Source of the DNA: CAKSQL01 sp045649415
Lineage (GTDB): Bacteria > Bacillota > Clostridia > UBA1381
Reading direction: 5' to 3'
DNA: 64,000 nt
Assembly (NCBI GenBank): GCA_045649415.1
Contig: JAZRPY010000022.1
Location: forward strand, 62,001-126,000
In this document: one piece after another, positions 7,117 to 16,690 of the stretch
Numbering within the stretch: the first letter of the stretch is position 1
Layout of the letters: every line of letters starts with the position of its first letter
The notes under the pieces: model-generated
What the model saw: only the letters and a program-made list of their open reading frames with translations
The model's database searches: none
Told to the model about the DNA's origin: nothing
Made by a program: the position numbers and the translations under genes

Positions 7117-9945
7117 ATGAATAAATTTATAAAAATCCAAGGTGCAAGAGTGCATAATTTAAAGAATATTGATGTTGATATACCAAGGGAAAAGCTTGTT
7201 ATTTTAACAGGACTTTCAGGCTCAGGAAAAAGCTCCTTGGCCTTTGACACTATCTATGCAGAAGGTCAAAGACGATATGTGGAGTCACTCTCCTCCTATG
7301 CAAGACAGTTTTTAGGACAAATGGAAAAGCCTGATGTTGATTATATCGACGGACTATCTCCTGCTATCAGTATCGACCAGAAAACAACATCAAAAAATCC
7401 CCGTTCAACCGTTGGAACTGTTACGGAAATTTATGATTATTTGCGTCTTTTATATGCAAGAATCGGCGTTGCACACTGTCCAAAGTGTGGCAAGGTTGTT
7501 TCAAGGCAGACAATTGACCAGATTGTTGACAGGATTTTGGCTTTAGATAAAGACACAAAGATTTTAGTTCTTGCACCTGTTGTGAGAGGTAAAAAGGGTG
7601 AGCACGAAAAGGTTTTTGAAAATGCAAAAAAATCAGGCTATGTCCGTGTCAAAGCAGACGGAGTTCAATACGACCTATCCGAAGAAATCAAGCTTGAAAA
7701 GAATAAAAAGCACAATATTGAAATAGTAATTGACAGACTCATAATTCGCGAGGATATAACCAAAAGACTAACCGACTCAATTGAAACTGCAATCACTCTC
7801 ACCGGTGATGTTGTTATGGTAGAGGTTTTAGATGGTGAAACTATGACCTTTAGCCAGAGCTACGCCTGTGACGATTGTGGAATAAGTCTTCAGGAATTAT
7901 CTCCAAGACTATTCTCCTTCAACAACCCATATGGTGCCTGCAGTGAATGTGACGGACTCGGAGTGAAATATAAAATCGACCCCGACCTTATAATTGTTGA
8001 CGAAAATTTAAGTCTTATCGAGGGTGCTATATCCTGCAGTGGTTGGGCAGCGTCTAAAATCAAGGACAGTATGGCACATCTTTACTACACTTCCCTTGCT
8101 AAGCATTATGGCTTTGACATCAACACACCCTATAAGGATTTGCCTGAGAAAATCAGAAATATTGTTTTGTATGGCACAGGCACAGAAAAAATCAAGATTG
8201 AATATAACAGAAGCTATGAAAATGGCTCATATTTGACTACCTATGAGGGCGTTATAACCAACCTTGAAAGACGCTATAAGGAAACCACCTCGGAATACTC
8301 AAAGTGGGATATAGAAAGATATATGAACGAGGTACACTGCAAAAAATGTAATGGTGCAAGACTCAGTGACGAGGTATTGGCAGTTACTATCAATGATAAA
8401 AATATATATGAGCTTACTTGTATGTCCATAAAGGACGAAATGGAGTTTATAGACAATCTCCAATTAACAAAAAGAGAGCATTTTATTGCCGATCAGGTTA
8501 TAAAGGAGATAAAAACAAGGCTACAATTTTTATTGGATGTGGGACTCGATTATCTTACTTTAGCTCGTTCATCAGGCACATTGTCAGGTGGTGAGGCACA
8601 AAGAATCCGTCTTGCCACACAAATAGGCTCAGGGCTCACAGGGGTTTTGTATATTCTTGACGAGCCAAGCATTGGCCTACATCAAAGGGACAACCAACGA
8701 CTTATCGGTACATTGAAGCATTTAAAGGATTTAGGCAATACTGTGATTGTGGTGGAGCACGACGAGGAAACTATGCTTGAGGCTGACCACATAGTAGATA
8801 TTGGTCCAGGTGCCGGAATTCATGGTGGTGAAATCGTTGGTGAGGGCACTGCCAAAGAGCTTATGAAGAACAAAAACTCCATCACAGGAATGTATCTTTC
8901 AGGAAAGAAAAAAATTGAAATTCCAAAAGTACGACGAGCACCATCAGGCTGGCTTGAAATTTTAGGTGCTCAGGAAAATAACTTAAAAAATGTTGATGTT
9001 AAAATTCCATTAGGAACGCTTGTGGCAGTAACAGGTGTGTCGGGCTCAGGAAAAAGCTCACTTATAAACGAAATTTTATATAAGGCTCTTGCATCTAAGC
9101 TAAATCGTGCAAAAACTCATCCCGGCAAACACAAAGCAATAAAAGGGCTCGAGCAATTGGACAAGATAATCGATATAAACCAGTCCCCCATTGGCAGAAC
9201 TCCCCGTTCTAATCCTGCAACCTACACAAATCTATTCAATGATATAAGAGAGGTATTTGCCTCAACAAATGAAGCAAAGGTGCGAGGCTACACACCGGGG
9301 CGATTTAGCTTTAATGTCAAAGGTGGCAGATGTGAGGCTTGCTCAGGTGATGGTATCGTCAAAATTGAAATGCACTTTTTGGCAGATATATATGTTCCCT
9401 GTGAGGTCTGCAAGGGCAAGCGTTATAACAGGGAAACTCTCGAGGTAAAATACAAGGGAAAAACCATCTACGATGTATTGGATATGACAGTTGACGAGGC
9501 ATATGAATTCTTTAAAAATCTGCCCAAACTCAAAAGAAAGCTTGAAACCTTAAAGGATGTAGGGTTGGGCTATATCAAGCTCGGGCAAAGCTCCACCACC
9601 CTGTCAGGAGGCGAGGCACAAAGAGTTAAGCTTGCAACTGAATTATCAAAAAGAAGCACAGGAAAAACAATTTATGTTCTTGATGAGCCAACAACAGGCT
9701 TGCACACTGCCGATGTACACAAGCTAATTGATGTGATACAAAGATTGGTGGATGCAGGTAATAGTGTAGTGGTCATTGAGCACAACTTAGATGTTATAAA
9801 ATCTGCTGACTATATTATTGACTTAGGACCTGAGGGAGGCAATAATGGTGGTATGATAATAGCTAAAGGTACTCCCGAGGAGGTTTCAAAATCCAAAAAA
9901 TCACACACAGGCAAATACCTTAACAAAATATTAAACAAAGGATGA
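7117..9945 (+). CDS. uvrA: UvrABC excinuclease subunit A
   Basis: DNA damage-recognition ATPase of nucleotide excision repair; 942 residues, the usual length. Two ABC modules are visible: Walker A GLSGSGKSSLAFDT near the N-terminus and GVSGSGKSSLINEIL in the second half; signatures LSGGEAQRIRLATQ and LSGGEAQRVKLATEL; Walker B YILDEPSIGLHQRD and YVLDEPTTGLH. Zinc modules are present as CPKCGKVV, CDDCG...CSECDGLG and CEACSGDG...CEVCKGKRY. It starts 20 nt after uvrB behind AAAGAGG and ends 6 nt before the HAD gene, so the three genes are cotranscribed. Confidence 0.97.
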   Translation: MNKFIKIQGARVHNLKNIDVDIPREKLVILTGLSGSGKSSLAFDTIYAEGQRRYVESLSSYARQFLGQMEKPDVDYIDGLSPAISIDQKTTSKNPRSTVGTVTEIYDYLRLLYARIGVAHCPKCGKVVSRQTIDQIVDRILALDKDTKILVLAPVVRGKKGEHEKVFENAKKSGYVRVKADGVQYDLSEEIKLEKNKKHNIEIVIDRLIIREDITKRLTDSIETAITLTGDVVMVEVLDGETMTFSQSYACDDCGISLQELSPRLFSFNNPYGACSECDGLGVKYKIDPDLIIVDENLSLIEGAISCSGWAASKIKDSMAHLYYTSLAKHYGFDINTPYKDLPEKIRNIVLYGTGTEKIKIEYNRSYENGSYLTTYEGVITNLERRYKETTSEYSKWDIERYMNEVHCKKCNGARLSDEVLAVTINDKNIYELTCMSIKDEMEFIDNLQLTKREHFIADQVIKEIKTRLQFLLDVGLDYLTLARSSGTLSGGEAQRIRLATQIGSGLTGVLYILDEPSIGLHQRDNQRLIGTLKHLKDLGNTVIVVEHDEETMLEADHIVDIGPGAGIHGGEIVGEGTAKELMKNKNSITGMYLSGKKKIEIPKVRRAPSGWLEILGAQENNLKNVDVKIPLGTLVAVTGVSGSGKSSLINEILYKALASKLNRAKTHPGKHKAIKGLEQLDKIIDINQSPIGRTPRSNPATYTNLFNDIREVFASTNEAKVRGYTPGRFSFNVKGGRCEACSGDGIVKIEMHFLADIYVPCEVCKGKRYNRETLEVKYKGKTIYDVLDMTVDEAYEFFKNLPKLKRKLETLKDVGLGYIKLGQSSTTLSGGEAQRVKLATELSKRSTGKTIYVLDEPTTGLHTADVHKLIDVIQRLVDAGNSVVVIEHNLDVIKSADYIIDLGPEGGNNGGMIIAKGTPEEVSKSKKSHTGKYLNKILNKG

Positions 9946-9951
9946 TAAAAT

Positions 9952-10599
9952 ATGTTTGATGCAATTTTACTCGATTTGGACGGAACTTTAACAGACCCAA
10001 AAGAAGGAATAACAAAGTGTGTTCAATATGCACTTATGAAAATGGGGATTATAGAGCCTTCTCTGGATAGCTTATTAAACTTTATCGGTCCACCATTGGT
10101 GGATAGCTTCCAAAAATTTTATGGTATGACTCCTGATGAGGCTGAAATGGCACTTATATTCTACAGAGAAAGATTTCAAACTGTTGGAATAAAGGAAAAT
10201 GCACTGATTGATGGTATCCCCGAGCTATTGGAAGCATTAAAGGATAATAACAAAATTGTTGCACTTGCAACCTCAAAGCCACATATATTTGCAAGACAGG
10301 TTTTGGAAAATTTTAATCTAACCCAATATTTTGATATAATTGTTGGTGCTGAATTTGATGGAACAAGGAATATGAAGAAGGATGTTATTATTGAGGTTTT
10401 AAATCAGCTTCCCAAGAGTATAAAATCACCCATAATGGTTGGGGACAGAAAAGAGGACATAATAGGCGCTAAAGCATGTTCTCTTCCCTCTGTGGGCGTA
10501 AGATTTGGGTATGCTGAGGAAAATGAGCTTGAAAATGCAGGAGCAGATTATATAGTTTCAACTGTTGATGAATTAAAGAGCTTACTTCTAAATTCTTAA
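9952..10599 (+). CDS. HAD-family hydrolase (phosphoglycolate phosphatase-like)
   Basis: Haloacid dehalogenase superfamily phosphatase, 215 residues, Gph/PpaX-like. Motif I is LLDLDGTLTDP (nucleophile and acid/base Asp), motif II is ATSKP, and motif III/IV spans the conserved Lys and GDRKEDIIGAKACSL. A helical cap (about 15-80) places it in subclass I. Small phosphoesters are likely substrates. Phosphoglycolate, released from oxidative DNA breaks, would fit its place as third gene of the uvrBA operon, but that is inference; pyrophosphatase or nucleotidase activity is equally possible. A strong terminator follows. Confidence 0.85.
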   Translation: MFDAILLDLDGTLTDPKEGITKCVQYALMKMGIIEPSLDSLLNFIGPPLVDSFQKFYGMTPDEAEMALIFYRERFQTVGIKENALIDGIPELLEALKDNNKIVALATSKPHIFARQVLENFNLTQYFDIIVGAEFDGTRNMKKDVIIEVLNQLPKSIKSPIMVGDRKEDIIGAKACSLPSVGVRFGYAEENELENAGADYIVSTVDELKSLLLNS

Positions 10600-10616
10600 T
10601 ATTAAATAATTTTAGC

Positions 10617-10650
10617 AAAAAAAACACAAGAAATTCTCTTGTGTTTTTTT
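10617..10650 (+). terminator. Terminator of the uvrBA-HAD operon
   Basis: AAAAAACACAAGA / TCTTGTGTTTTTTT hairpin with a long T-run, 18 nt after the HAD stop. Confidence 0.85.
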
Positions 10651-10713
10651 AATTTTTAAAATAATTAAATCATACAGAGAGAATTTCTTTTTTTGAATAG
10701 AATAAAAGTCATC

Positions 10714-10740
10714 ACATTTTTTCTAATTTCACATATTATA
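10714..10740 (+). promoter_or_regulatory. Possible sigma-K-type (late mother-cell) promoter
   Basis: AC at 10714-10715, 16 nt, then CATATTATA (10732-10740), which fits the sigma-K pattern AC / CATA-N3-TA. No good sigma-A promoter was seen upstream of the cysteine-rich gene. The motif is weak and AT-rich, so a chance match is possible. Confidence 0.25.
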
Positions 10741-10797
10741 TACCAAGGACTGAACAATAGGTCCCCCCTTAAAAATTTTGAAAGGAAGTTTTAAAAA

Positions 10798-11628
10798 ATG
10801 AACGACAAAAATTGTCAAAACAATTGTGATGGTGGCTTCAAAGAAGCAGTCTGCATACATACTGACAAGGTTTATGACTCCTGCAGAGATAAGGATTGCT
10901 TGGAAAACATCCGTGTTTATCTGACTGCACAAGGTCAGGGAATTGTTGATAGAGCTATAAATGTTAAATGTACAAAAGCAGAGGTTATCTGGATTTTCTC
11001 AGATATTGAGCCTGTTCCATTCAACAGAGGCTTCTATTCAGTTGACCTTAAATATTTCTTCAGGATTACCTTGGCAGTATTCACAGGTCTTGGCAGACCA
11101 ACCGAGGTGGAAGGTCTTGCAACCTTTGATAAAAAAGTTATTCTTTTCGGCTCAGAGGGTAATGCTAAAATTTTTGCATCCAAGTATAAAGAGGATGCCT
11201 TTGATTCTCAGCTATGGAAGAAAACCAATATGCCAAGTGCAGTAGTAGAAGTAGTTGATCCTATTGCATTAGGTGCGAAAGTGGTTGATGTTAAGGAATG
11301 TTGTTGTGATGATGATTTTGATTTGGCAAGTGTTCCCGATTCAGTTTGCAGAGTATTTGACGATAGCTTAATTCTGGGTGGCGAGCAAAAGAGAGTTTAT
11401 GTATCTATTGGTATTTTCTCCATCGTCAAGCTTGAAAGAAAAGTTCAGCTATTGATTCCTGCATACGATTTCTGTGTTCCTCAGAAAGAATGTGTGGGTG
11501 CTACCGACGATAATCCTTGCGATTTATTTGAAAGAATAAATTTCCCTGTTGATGAATTCTTCCCTCCTGAAAGATGTGATTTTGTTAATGAGAATGGGTC
11601 ACATCAAAATTGCAGATGTGATTCCTAA
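10798..11628 (+). CDS. Cysteine-rich protein of unknown function, conserved-looking
   Basis: 276 residues, ATG behind GAAAGGAAG. No signal peptide or membrane segment. Cysteines cluster at the N-terminus (KNCQNNCDGGF, CRDKDC), in the middle (DVKECCCDDDFD) and at the C-terminus (FCVPQKECVG, CDLFE, ERCDFV, NCRCDS). The centre looks like a beta-rich domain duplicated loosely: PFNRGFYSVDLKYFFRITLAVF and VYVSIGIFSIVKLERKVQLLIP share a pattern of long strands. I believe similar proteins occur in other Clostridia but know no function. The cysteine pattern, the monocistronic setting and a possible sigma-K promoter would fit a spore-coat or metal-binding role; this is inference. Confidence 0.7.
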   Translation: MNDKNCQNNCDGGFKEAVCIHTDKVYDSCRDKDCLENIRVYLTAQGQGIVDRAINVKCTKAEVIWIFSDIEPVPFNRGFYSVDLKYFFRITLAVFTGLGRPTEVEGLATFDKKVILFGSEGNAKIFASKYKEDAFDSQLWKKTNMPSAVVEVVDPIALGAKVVDVKECCCDDDFDLASVPDSVCRVFDDSLILGGEQKRVYVSIGIFSIVKLERKVQLLIPAYDFCVPQKECVGATDDNPCDLFERINFPVDEFFPPERCDFVNENGSHQNCRCDS

Positions 11629-11655
11629 ATAATTGTAATAACTTACAAATGAAGA

Positions 11656-11687
11656 AAAGTGGTTGCTATTTTTAGCAACCACTTTTT
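11656..11687. terminator. Bidirectional terminator
   Basis: AAAGTGGTTGCTA / TAGCAACCACTTTTT hairpin between the convergent cysteine-rich gene and tspO. Confidence 0.85.
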
Positions 11688-12159
11688 AATTGAGTAAAAA
11701 TATCATAAAATTCAAGTATCCTGCAAAGGTTACCCATAAAAGATAAGGAATCTGGAGTAGTGCCGATAATCTGTCAATCTTTTTAAACTCCTTGATCATT
11801 AAAACAATCAAAAGCCACAAAATAACAAGCCATACAAATGCAAACAAAAAGGCTTCCATATTGAAAAATATCAAACTCCAGAAAAAGTTCACCACAAGCT
11901 GAAATGTCCAGATTCTTAAAGGACATTCATAGCTTATTTTTTTATTTATTCCTTCTTTGTACACTCTTGCGGCACTAATGCCCATCAGTATATATAATAT
12001 CGTCCACACAATCGGAAACAAAAATCCCGGTGGTGCTAACGGTGGGGCTTTAATTTTGTCGTAGATATCCATATTCTCCATAGTGAGAAATGCCGACAAA
12101 AATCCAATTCCTAATGCAATCAAGATAAATACTACATAGGGCTTTATTTTATTCCACAT
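11686..12159 (-). CDS. TspO/MBR family membrane protein
   Basis: Integral membrane protein of the translocator/peripheral benzodiazepine receptor family, whose bacterial members bind or photodegrade porphyrins. 157 residues with five predicted membrane helices, the family topology. Signature segments: PPLAPPGFLFPIVWTILYIL after helix 1, the aromatic FFWSLIFF, and the C-terminal QIPYLLWVTFAGYLN. The ATG at 12159 has GAGGTGATA as SD. It lies 49 nt after the amylase gene on the same strand and may be cotranscribed, though no functional link is evident. Physiological role in anaerobes is unclear. Confidence 0.9.
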   Translation of the reverse strand: MWNKIKPYVVFILIALGIGFLSAFLTMENMDIYDKIKAPPLAPPGFLFPIVWTILYILMGISAARVYKEGINKKISYECPLRIWTFQLVVNFFWSLIFFNMEAFLFAFVWLVILWLLIVLMIKEFKKIDRLSALLQIPYLLWVTFAGYLNFMIFLLN

Positions 12160-12208
12160 ATTATCACCTCAGTTTTATAATATTCCAGGAATAAAATTTT
12201 AATACCAT

Positions 12209-14119
12209 TTATTTTCCGTCAAGCACCTTTATATCATCAGGGCACACCTGAATATAGAATATTCCATCATCCGAGGAATACTCCTCCTCATACATCTCAC
12301 CCTTTAATTTTGTGATTTTAAATCGGGCAAGGTCTAATCTGAGCCATATAGGATGATCATCAAAATTTGCAACCACAATTTTTTTCTCATTATCAAGCTC
12401 TCTTATAAAACCATAGCTTTTCCCTGCTTTGAAAACTGTTTCAATATCACCCTCAACAAAGGCTTTTGAGCTTTTTCTCATTGCAATTGCTTTTTTGTAC
12501 CAATTTAAAATATCCATGTTCTCCTCACCCCAAGGGTATGTGTTTCGGCAGAACGGGTCACCATACCCCATTAAGCCTGCCTCATCACCATAATACACAC
12601 AAGGAACTCCCGGCAACAACATCTGGAGCATAACAATTTCCTTTGTTTTCCTTACTGCTCTGTCCCACTTTTCTCCCGACACAACATAGTCTGCCTGCCA
12701 TTGTTTTGAAACCTCTCGTCTGTCAGGAGCGTCACTCATTTTAGTTAAAATTCTTTCCATATCATGCGAGGACAACATATTCATCAGGGAATAAAATGCC
12801 TCCTTGGGATAGTTTTCTTTAAGACTCATCAGTCTGTTATCAAATTCCTCACCTGAAATTTTCCCAAGCACTAATGGTACAAGAGCATCTCTCAATGGAT
12901 AGTTCATAACTGAGTCAAGCTCTTCACCCAAGAAATACTCCCTTTTTTCTCCATAGCTTTCCTTGTTTGAGGCATCCTCCCACACCTCACCGATTATAAC
13001 TGCATCAGGGTTTGTTTTTTTAACCTCTTCTCTAAGCTTCTTAACAAAAAAACCGGGAAGCTCATCAACCACATCCAATCTCCAGCCTGATGCTCCCTTT
13101 TCAAGCCAACGCTTAACAACTGAGTCATCACCTGTTAAAATGTACTCCTGATAAGATTCGGAGGATTCATTTACATGTGGCAGAGTTTTTATTCCCCACC
13201 AACTCTCATAATCATTATTATAGCTTTTGAAATTGTACCATTCATAATACTCAGAATCCTTGGACTGATATGCACCTAAGCTATCATATGTTCCATTTAT
13301 ATTGAAATACTTGCTATCACTTCCTGTGTGATTGAAAACTCCGTCCAATATTATCCTGATTCCCATTTTATAGGCAGTTTCACAAAGTACTATAAAGTCC
13401 TTTTCACTACCAAACATTTCGTCTATTTTATGATAATCACCTGTATCATACTTGTGATTTGAATAGGCTTTAAATATTGGATTTAAGTAGATTGCACCAA
13501 CACCTAAATCCTTTAAATATTCTAATTTTTTTAAAATCCCCTTTAGATTTCCACCAAAAAAGTCGTTGGCAAGATACTCCCCACCAAATTGCTCTTTTTT
13601 ATAAAATGGTGTATCCTTCCAATTTCTTTTAATTATGTCCTGTCTTTCCCCTAAAAAGCTTCCATCCTCATTTCCATTTGAAAATCTGTCGCAAAAAATC
13701 TGGTAGCAAATCGAGTTTTTCCACCATTTTGGAGTTTTAAATTCGGGAGAATATATAGTTATCTGGTAAGTTCTTTCAGGGATTTTGTTATAGACCTTTC
13801 CCATTCCACCCAAGCCACTTTCATTATTACCATAAAAAATGTGTTCATTTTCTGCTTTTATATCAAAATAATACCAAAGATTTCCAAGCTCAGTTTGCTT
13901 TGGTATTGTGACTTCATATGCAGAAAATCCACCAATTTGGGTTACATATGCCATATTATAATAGCTTATTTCTCCCCTTTTATTGCTAATAACAAGCCTT
14001 ACAAATTCAGGGATGCCACCATCCTTGATTATAACTCTTATCACTATATCAACGCCTGTTGTGACTGCACCAAAGGGGTGTCTGAAATATTCATTTCTCG
14101 AATTATGCTCAACTATCAT
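12209..14119 (-). CDS. GH13 alpha-amylase family enzyme (neopullulanase/cyclomaltodextrinase-like)
   Basis: Cytoplasmic alpha-glucan hydrolase; no signal peptide. 636 residues from the ATG at 14119 (MIVEHNSRNEYF), which sits 9 nt from AGAAGGA; an in-frame ATG at 14128 touches the SD. An N-terminal beta-sandwich (about 1-125, CBM34-like) precedes the barrel, as in GH13 neopullulanases. Catalytic regions: I GIRIILDGVFNHTG, II GWRLDVVDE (nucleophile Asp), III VIIGEVWED (acid Glu), IV LSSHDMERI (transition-state Asp). Expected to trim maltodextrins or glycogen branches. It lies directly downstream of glgP and glgA on the same strand but after a terminator, so coexpression is only partial or by its own promoter. 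Confidence 0.9.
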   Translation of the reverse strand: MIVEHNSRNEYFRHPFGAVTTGVDIVIRVIIKDGGIPEFVRLVISNKRGEISYYNMAYVTQIGGFSAYEVTIPKQTELGNLWYYFDIKAENEHIFYGNNESGLGGMGKVYNKIPERTYQITIYSPEFKTPKWWKNSICYQIFCDRFSNGNEDGSFLGERQDIIKRNWKDTPFYKKEQFGGEYLANDFFGGNLKGILKKLEYLKDLGVGAIYLNPIFKAYSNHKYDTGDYHKIDEMFGSEKDFIVLCETAYKMGIRIILDGVFNHTGSDSKYFNINGTYDSLGAYQSKDSEYYEWYNFKSYNNDYESWWGIKTLPHVNESSESYQEYILTGDDSVVKRWLEKGASGWRLDVVDELPGFFVKKLREEVKKTNPDAVIIGEVWEDASNKESYGEKREYFLGEELDSVMNYPLRDALVPLVLGKISGEEFDNRLMSLKENYPKEAFYSLMNMLSSHDMERILTKMSDAPDRREVSKQWQADYVVSGEKWDRAVRKTKEIVMLQMLLPGVPCVYYGDEAGLMGYGDPFCRNTYPWGEENMDILNWYKKAIAMRKSSKAFVEGDIETVFKAGKSYGFIRELDNEKKIVVANFDDHPIWLRLDLARFKITKLKGEMYEEEYSSDDGIFYIQVCPDDIKVLDGK

Positions 14120-14151
14120 AAATTCCATTCCTTCTAAAAAATCATTATTCC

Positions 14152-14184
14152 AAAAAGGCTGTCTTTTTGGGACAGCCTTTTTTT
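14152..14184 (-). terminator. Terminator of glgA-glgP
   Basis: AAAAAGGCTGTC / GACAGCCTTTTTTT hairpin immediately after the glgP stop on the minus strand. Confidence 0.85.
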
Positions 14185-14186
14185 AA

Positions 14187-16658
14187 TTATTTTTTCTCTG
14201 TTGGCTTTTTCATCGGCTTTAAATGCCAGATTTTATCATTGTATTCCATAATTGTTCGGTCACTTGAGAAAAAGCCTGCACAAGCAGTATTCATTATTGC
14301 CTTTTTAACCCACTCATTCTGGTCTTTATACAATAAAGAGAGCCTATCCTGAGTTTTTGAATACTCCTCAAAATCACGGATTACCATATAGCAATCAGGA
14401 TTCTGATAGTCGCCAAACAATAGTGTCTGATAAAGGTCACGGAAAATTTGGGTGTTTCCATCTGAAAATGTTCCGTCAATTAAATGGTCAAGTGCCTTTT
14501 TCAACGCCTGATTGGTGGAATAAATATCCTTTACTTCATTTGCATTGTTATATCTTTCTCTTGCCTGCACCTCGTGTGCCTCAAGACCGAAAATATAGAT
14601 ATTATCCGAGCCAACCTGTTCGAACATTTCCACATTTGCACCATCAAAAGTACCGATTGTTATTGCACCATTCAACATAAATTTCATATTACCTGTTCCT
14701 GATGCTTCCTTGCCTGCAGTTGAAATCTGTTCTGATATATCTGCTGCAACAACAAGCTTCTCTGCAATAGAAACGCCATAGTTTTCAAGAAAAACTACCT
14801 TTAATTTGCCATTTAATCTCTCATCATTATTTACTTTTTGTGCAACTGAATTTATCAATTTTATAATAAGCTTTGCTCTTTGATATCCAGGAGCTGCCTT
14901 AGCTGCAAAGATGTAGGTTTTTGGAGTATATTCCATATTTGGATTTTCCAATAATTCATCATATTCTGCAATAATGTGAATAATATTTAAAAGCTGACGC
15001 TTATACTCGTGCAAACGCTTTGCCTGAACATCAAATATAGAATCAGGGTTAACATCTATTCCGTTATTCTCTTTAATATACTTTGCAAGGGCAATTTTGT
15101 TATCCTTCTTGATTTTTGAAAAGCTATCCATAAATTCCTTATCTTCTGCAAAGGGGATAAGCTTTTTTAGTTGTTCTGCATCCTTTAACCAACCCTTACC
15201 AATAGTTTTTGTTATCAGGTCAGAAAGCTGTGGATTACAATTTGCAATCCATCTCCTGAAGGTTATTCCGTTGGTTATAGCGTGGAATTTTCCAGGGTTT
15301 AGTCTGCAATAATCTGCAAAAATATCGTCTGTTAAAATTTTTGTATGAAGCTTTGATACGCCATTTACTGCGAAGCAGCTTGCAAGACAGAGATTTGCCA
15401 TAAACACCTTGTTATCATCTAAAATTGCCATATAAGCGTGCTTTAATGGATCATTGGGGTAAACTACCTCTAAATATTCCTTTAAGCGTCTGTCGATTTC
15501 CTCAATTATCATATAAATTCTCGGCAGTACCTTCTTAAACATTCCCATATCCCATTTTTCTAAAGCTTCACTCATAACAGTATGGTTAGTGTATGCAAAC
15601 ACATTTGTGGTTATCTCCCATGCGTCATCCCAGCCCAAGCCTTTTTCATCCACCAAAATACGCATCATTTCAGGGATCGCAAGAGTCGGATGTGTGTCGT
15701 TTATATGGATAACTGCTTTTTCAGGCAATCTCTTCCAATCATAGTTGTATCTTTCACCAAATTCCCTCAAAATCCATTGCAATGTTGCAGAAACAAGGAA
15801 ATATTGTTGCTTTAATCTTAATTCCTTTCCACCTTCATGGTTATCCTCAGGATATAAAACCTTTGAGATAATTTCTGCAAGCTGTTTTTCCTCCATAGCT
15901 CTTGCATAATTACCACAATTAAACTCCTTCATATTCATACTGTCGGGAGATTTTGCAGACCACAAGCGAAGCTTGTTAACAATTTTTGAATCGTAGCCAA
16001 CCAATGGTACATCATATGGCATTGCTAAAATTGTGTGAGAGTTTTCATATTTGAACACCATTTTACCATCTTGCCAATCAGAATATACCTCACCACCAAA
16101 TTTAACCTCAACAGTTTCCTCAGGTCTTGCAATTTCCCATGCATTTCCATCCTCTAACCATGGGTCAGGAAGCTCGGTTTGATATCCATCTACGATTTTT
16201 TGTTTAAAAAGACCATATTCATAACGAATTGTGCATCCGTATGCAGGCAAATCAAGAGTGGTTAGGGAGTCAATAAAGCACGCTGCAAGTCTGCCAAGAC
16301 CACCATTTCCCAAGCCTGCATCATTTTCCAACTGAACAATATCGGAGAATTTATATCCAAGATTATCAAGAACATTCACAAATTCCTTTGATTGCATCAA
16401 ATTAAGAACATTTGTGGATAATAATCTTCCCATTAAAAACTCAAATGAAAGATAATAAAGCTTCTTTGAGCCTTGCTCCTTCACTGCCTTATGGGACACT
16501 GCCCACTTGGACATAATCATATCACGAGCAGCCAGGGCACAAGCTGTATATAGCATTTTCGGGGTGGCATCATCCATAGTTTTACCAAAATGTCTTGCCA
16601 CCTTTCCAACAATCTCATTTTTTAACGCTTCTTCCTTAGCTGTTAGCTTTTTCGCCAT
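14187..16658 (-). CDS. glgP: Glycogen/maltodextrin phosphorylase
   Basis: Releases glucose-1-phosphate from alpha-1,4-glucans with phosphate and PLP. 823 residues, normal family length. The PLP-lysine region reads EASGTGNMKFMLNGAITIGT followed by FDGANVEM. Other conserved pieces are FEFLMGRLLSTNV, NDAGLGNGGLGRLAACFIDS, AIPEMMRILVDE, and FAAKAAPGYQRAKLIIKLI. The ATG follows GAAAGGA by about 11 nt. It is 32 nt downstream of glgA and clearly in its operon, so synthesis and breakdown of storage glucan are expressed together. Confidence 0.96.
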   Translation of the reverse strand: MAKKLTAKEEALKNEIVGKVARHFGKTMDDATPKMLYTACALAARDMIMSKWAVSHKAVKEQGSKKLYYLSFEFLMGRLLSTNVLNLMQSKEFVNVLDNLGYKFSDIVQLENDAGLGNGGLGRLAACFIDSLTTLDLPAYGCTIRYEYGLFKQKIVDGYQTELPDPWLEDGNAWEIARPEETVEVKFGGEVYSDWQDGKMVFKYENSHTILAMPYDVPLVGYDSKIVNKLRLWSAKSPDSMNMKEFNCGNYARAMEEKQLAEIISKVLYPEDNHEGGKELRLKQQYFLVSATLQWILREFGERYNYDWKRLPEKAVIHINDTHPTLAIPEMMRILVDEKGLGWDDAWEITTNVFAYTNHTVMSEALEKWDMGMFKKVLPRIYMIIEEIDRRLKEYLEVVYPNDPLKHAYMAILDDNKVFMANLCLASCFAVNGVSKLHTKILTDDIFADYCRLNPGKFHAITNGITFRRWIANCNPQLSDLITKTIGKGWLKDAEQLKKLIPFAEDKEFMDSFSKIKKDNKIALAKYIKENNGIDVNPDSIFDVQAKRLHEYKRQLLNIIHIIAEYDELLENPNMEYTPKTYIFAAKAAPGYQRAKLIIKLINSVAQKVNNDERLNGKLKVVFLENYGVSIAEKLVVAADISEQISTAGKEASGTGNMKFMLNGAITIGTFDGANVEMFEQVGSDNIYIFGLEAHEVQARERYNNANEVKDIYSTNQALKKALDHLIDGTFSDGNTQIFRDLYQTLLFGDYQNPDCYMVIRDFEEYSKTQDRLSLLYKDQNEWVKKAIMNTACAGFFSSDRTIMEYNDKIWHLKPMKKPTEKK

Positions 16659-16690
16659 TACAATACCAATCCTTTCAATTCACAAATAAA

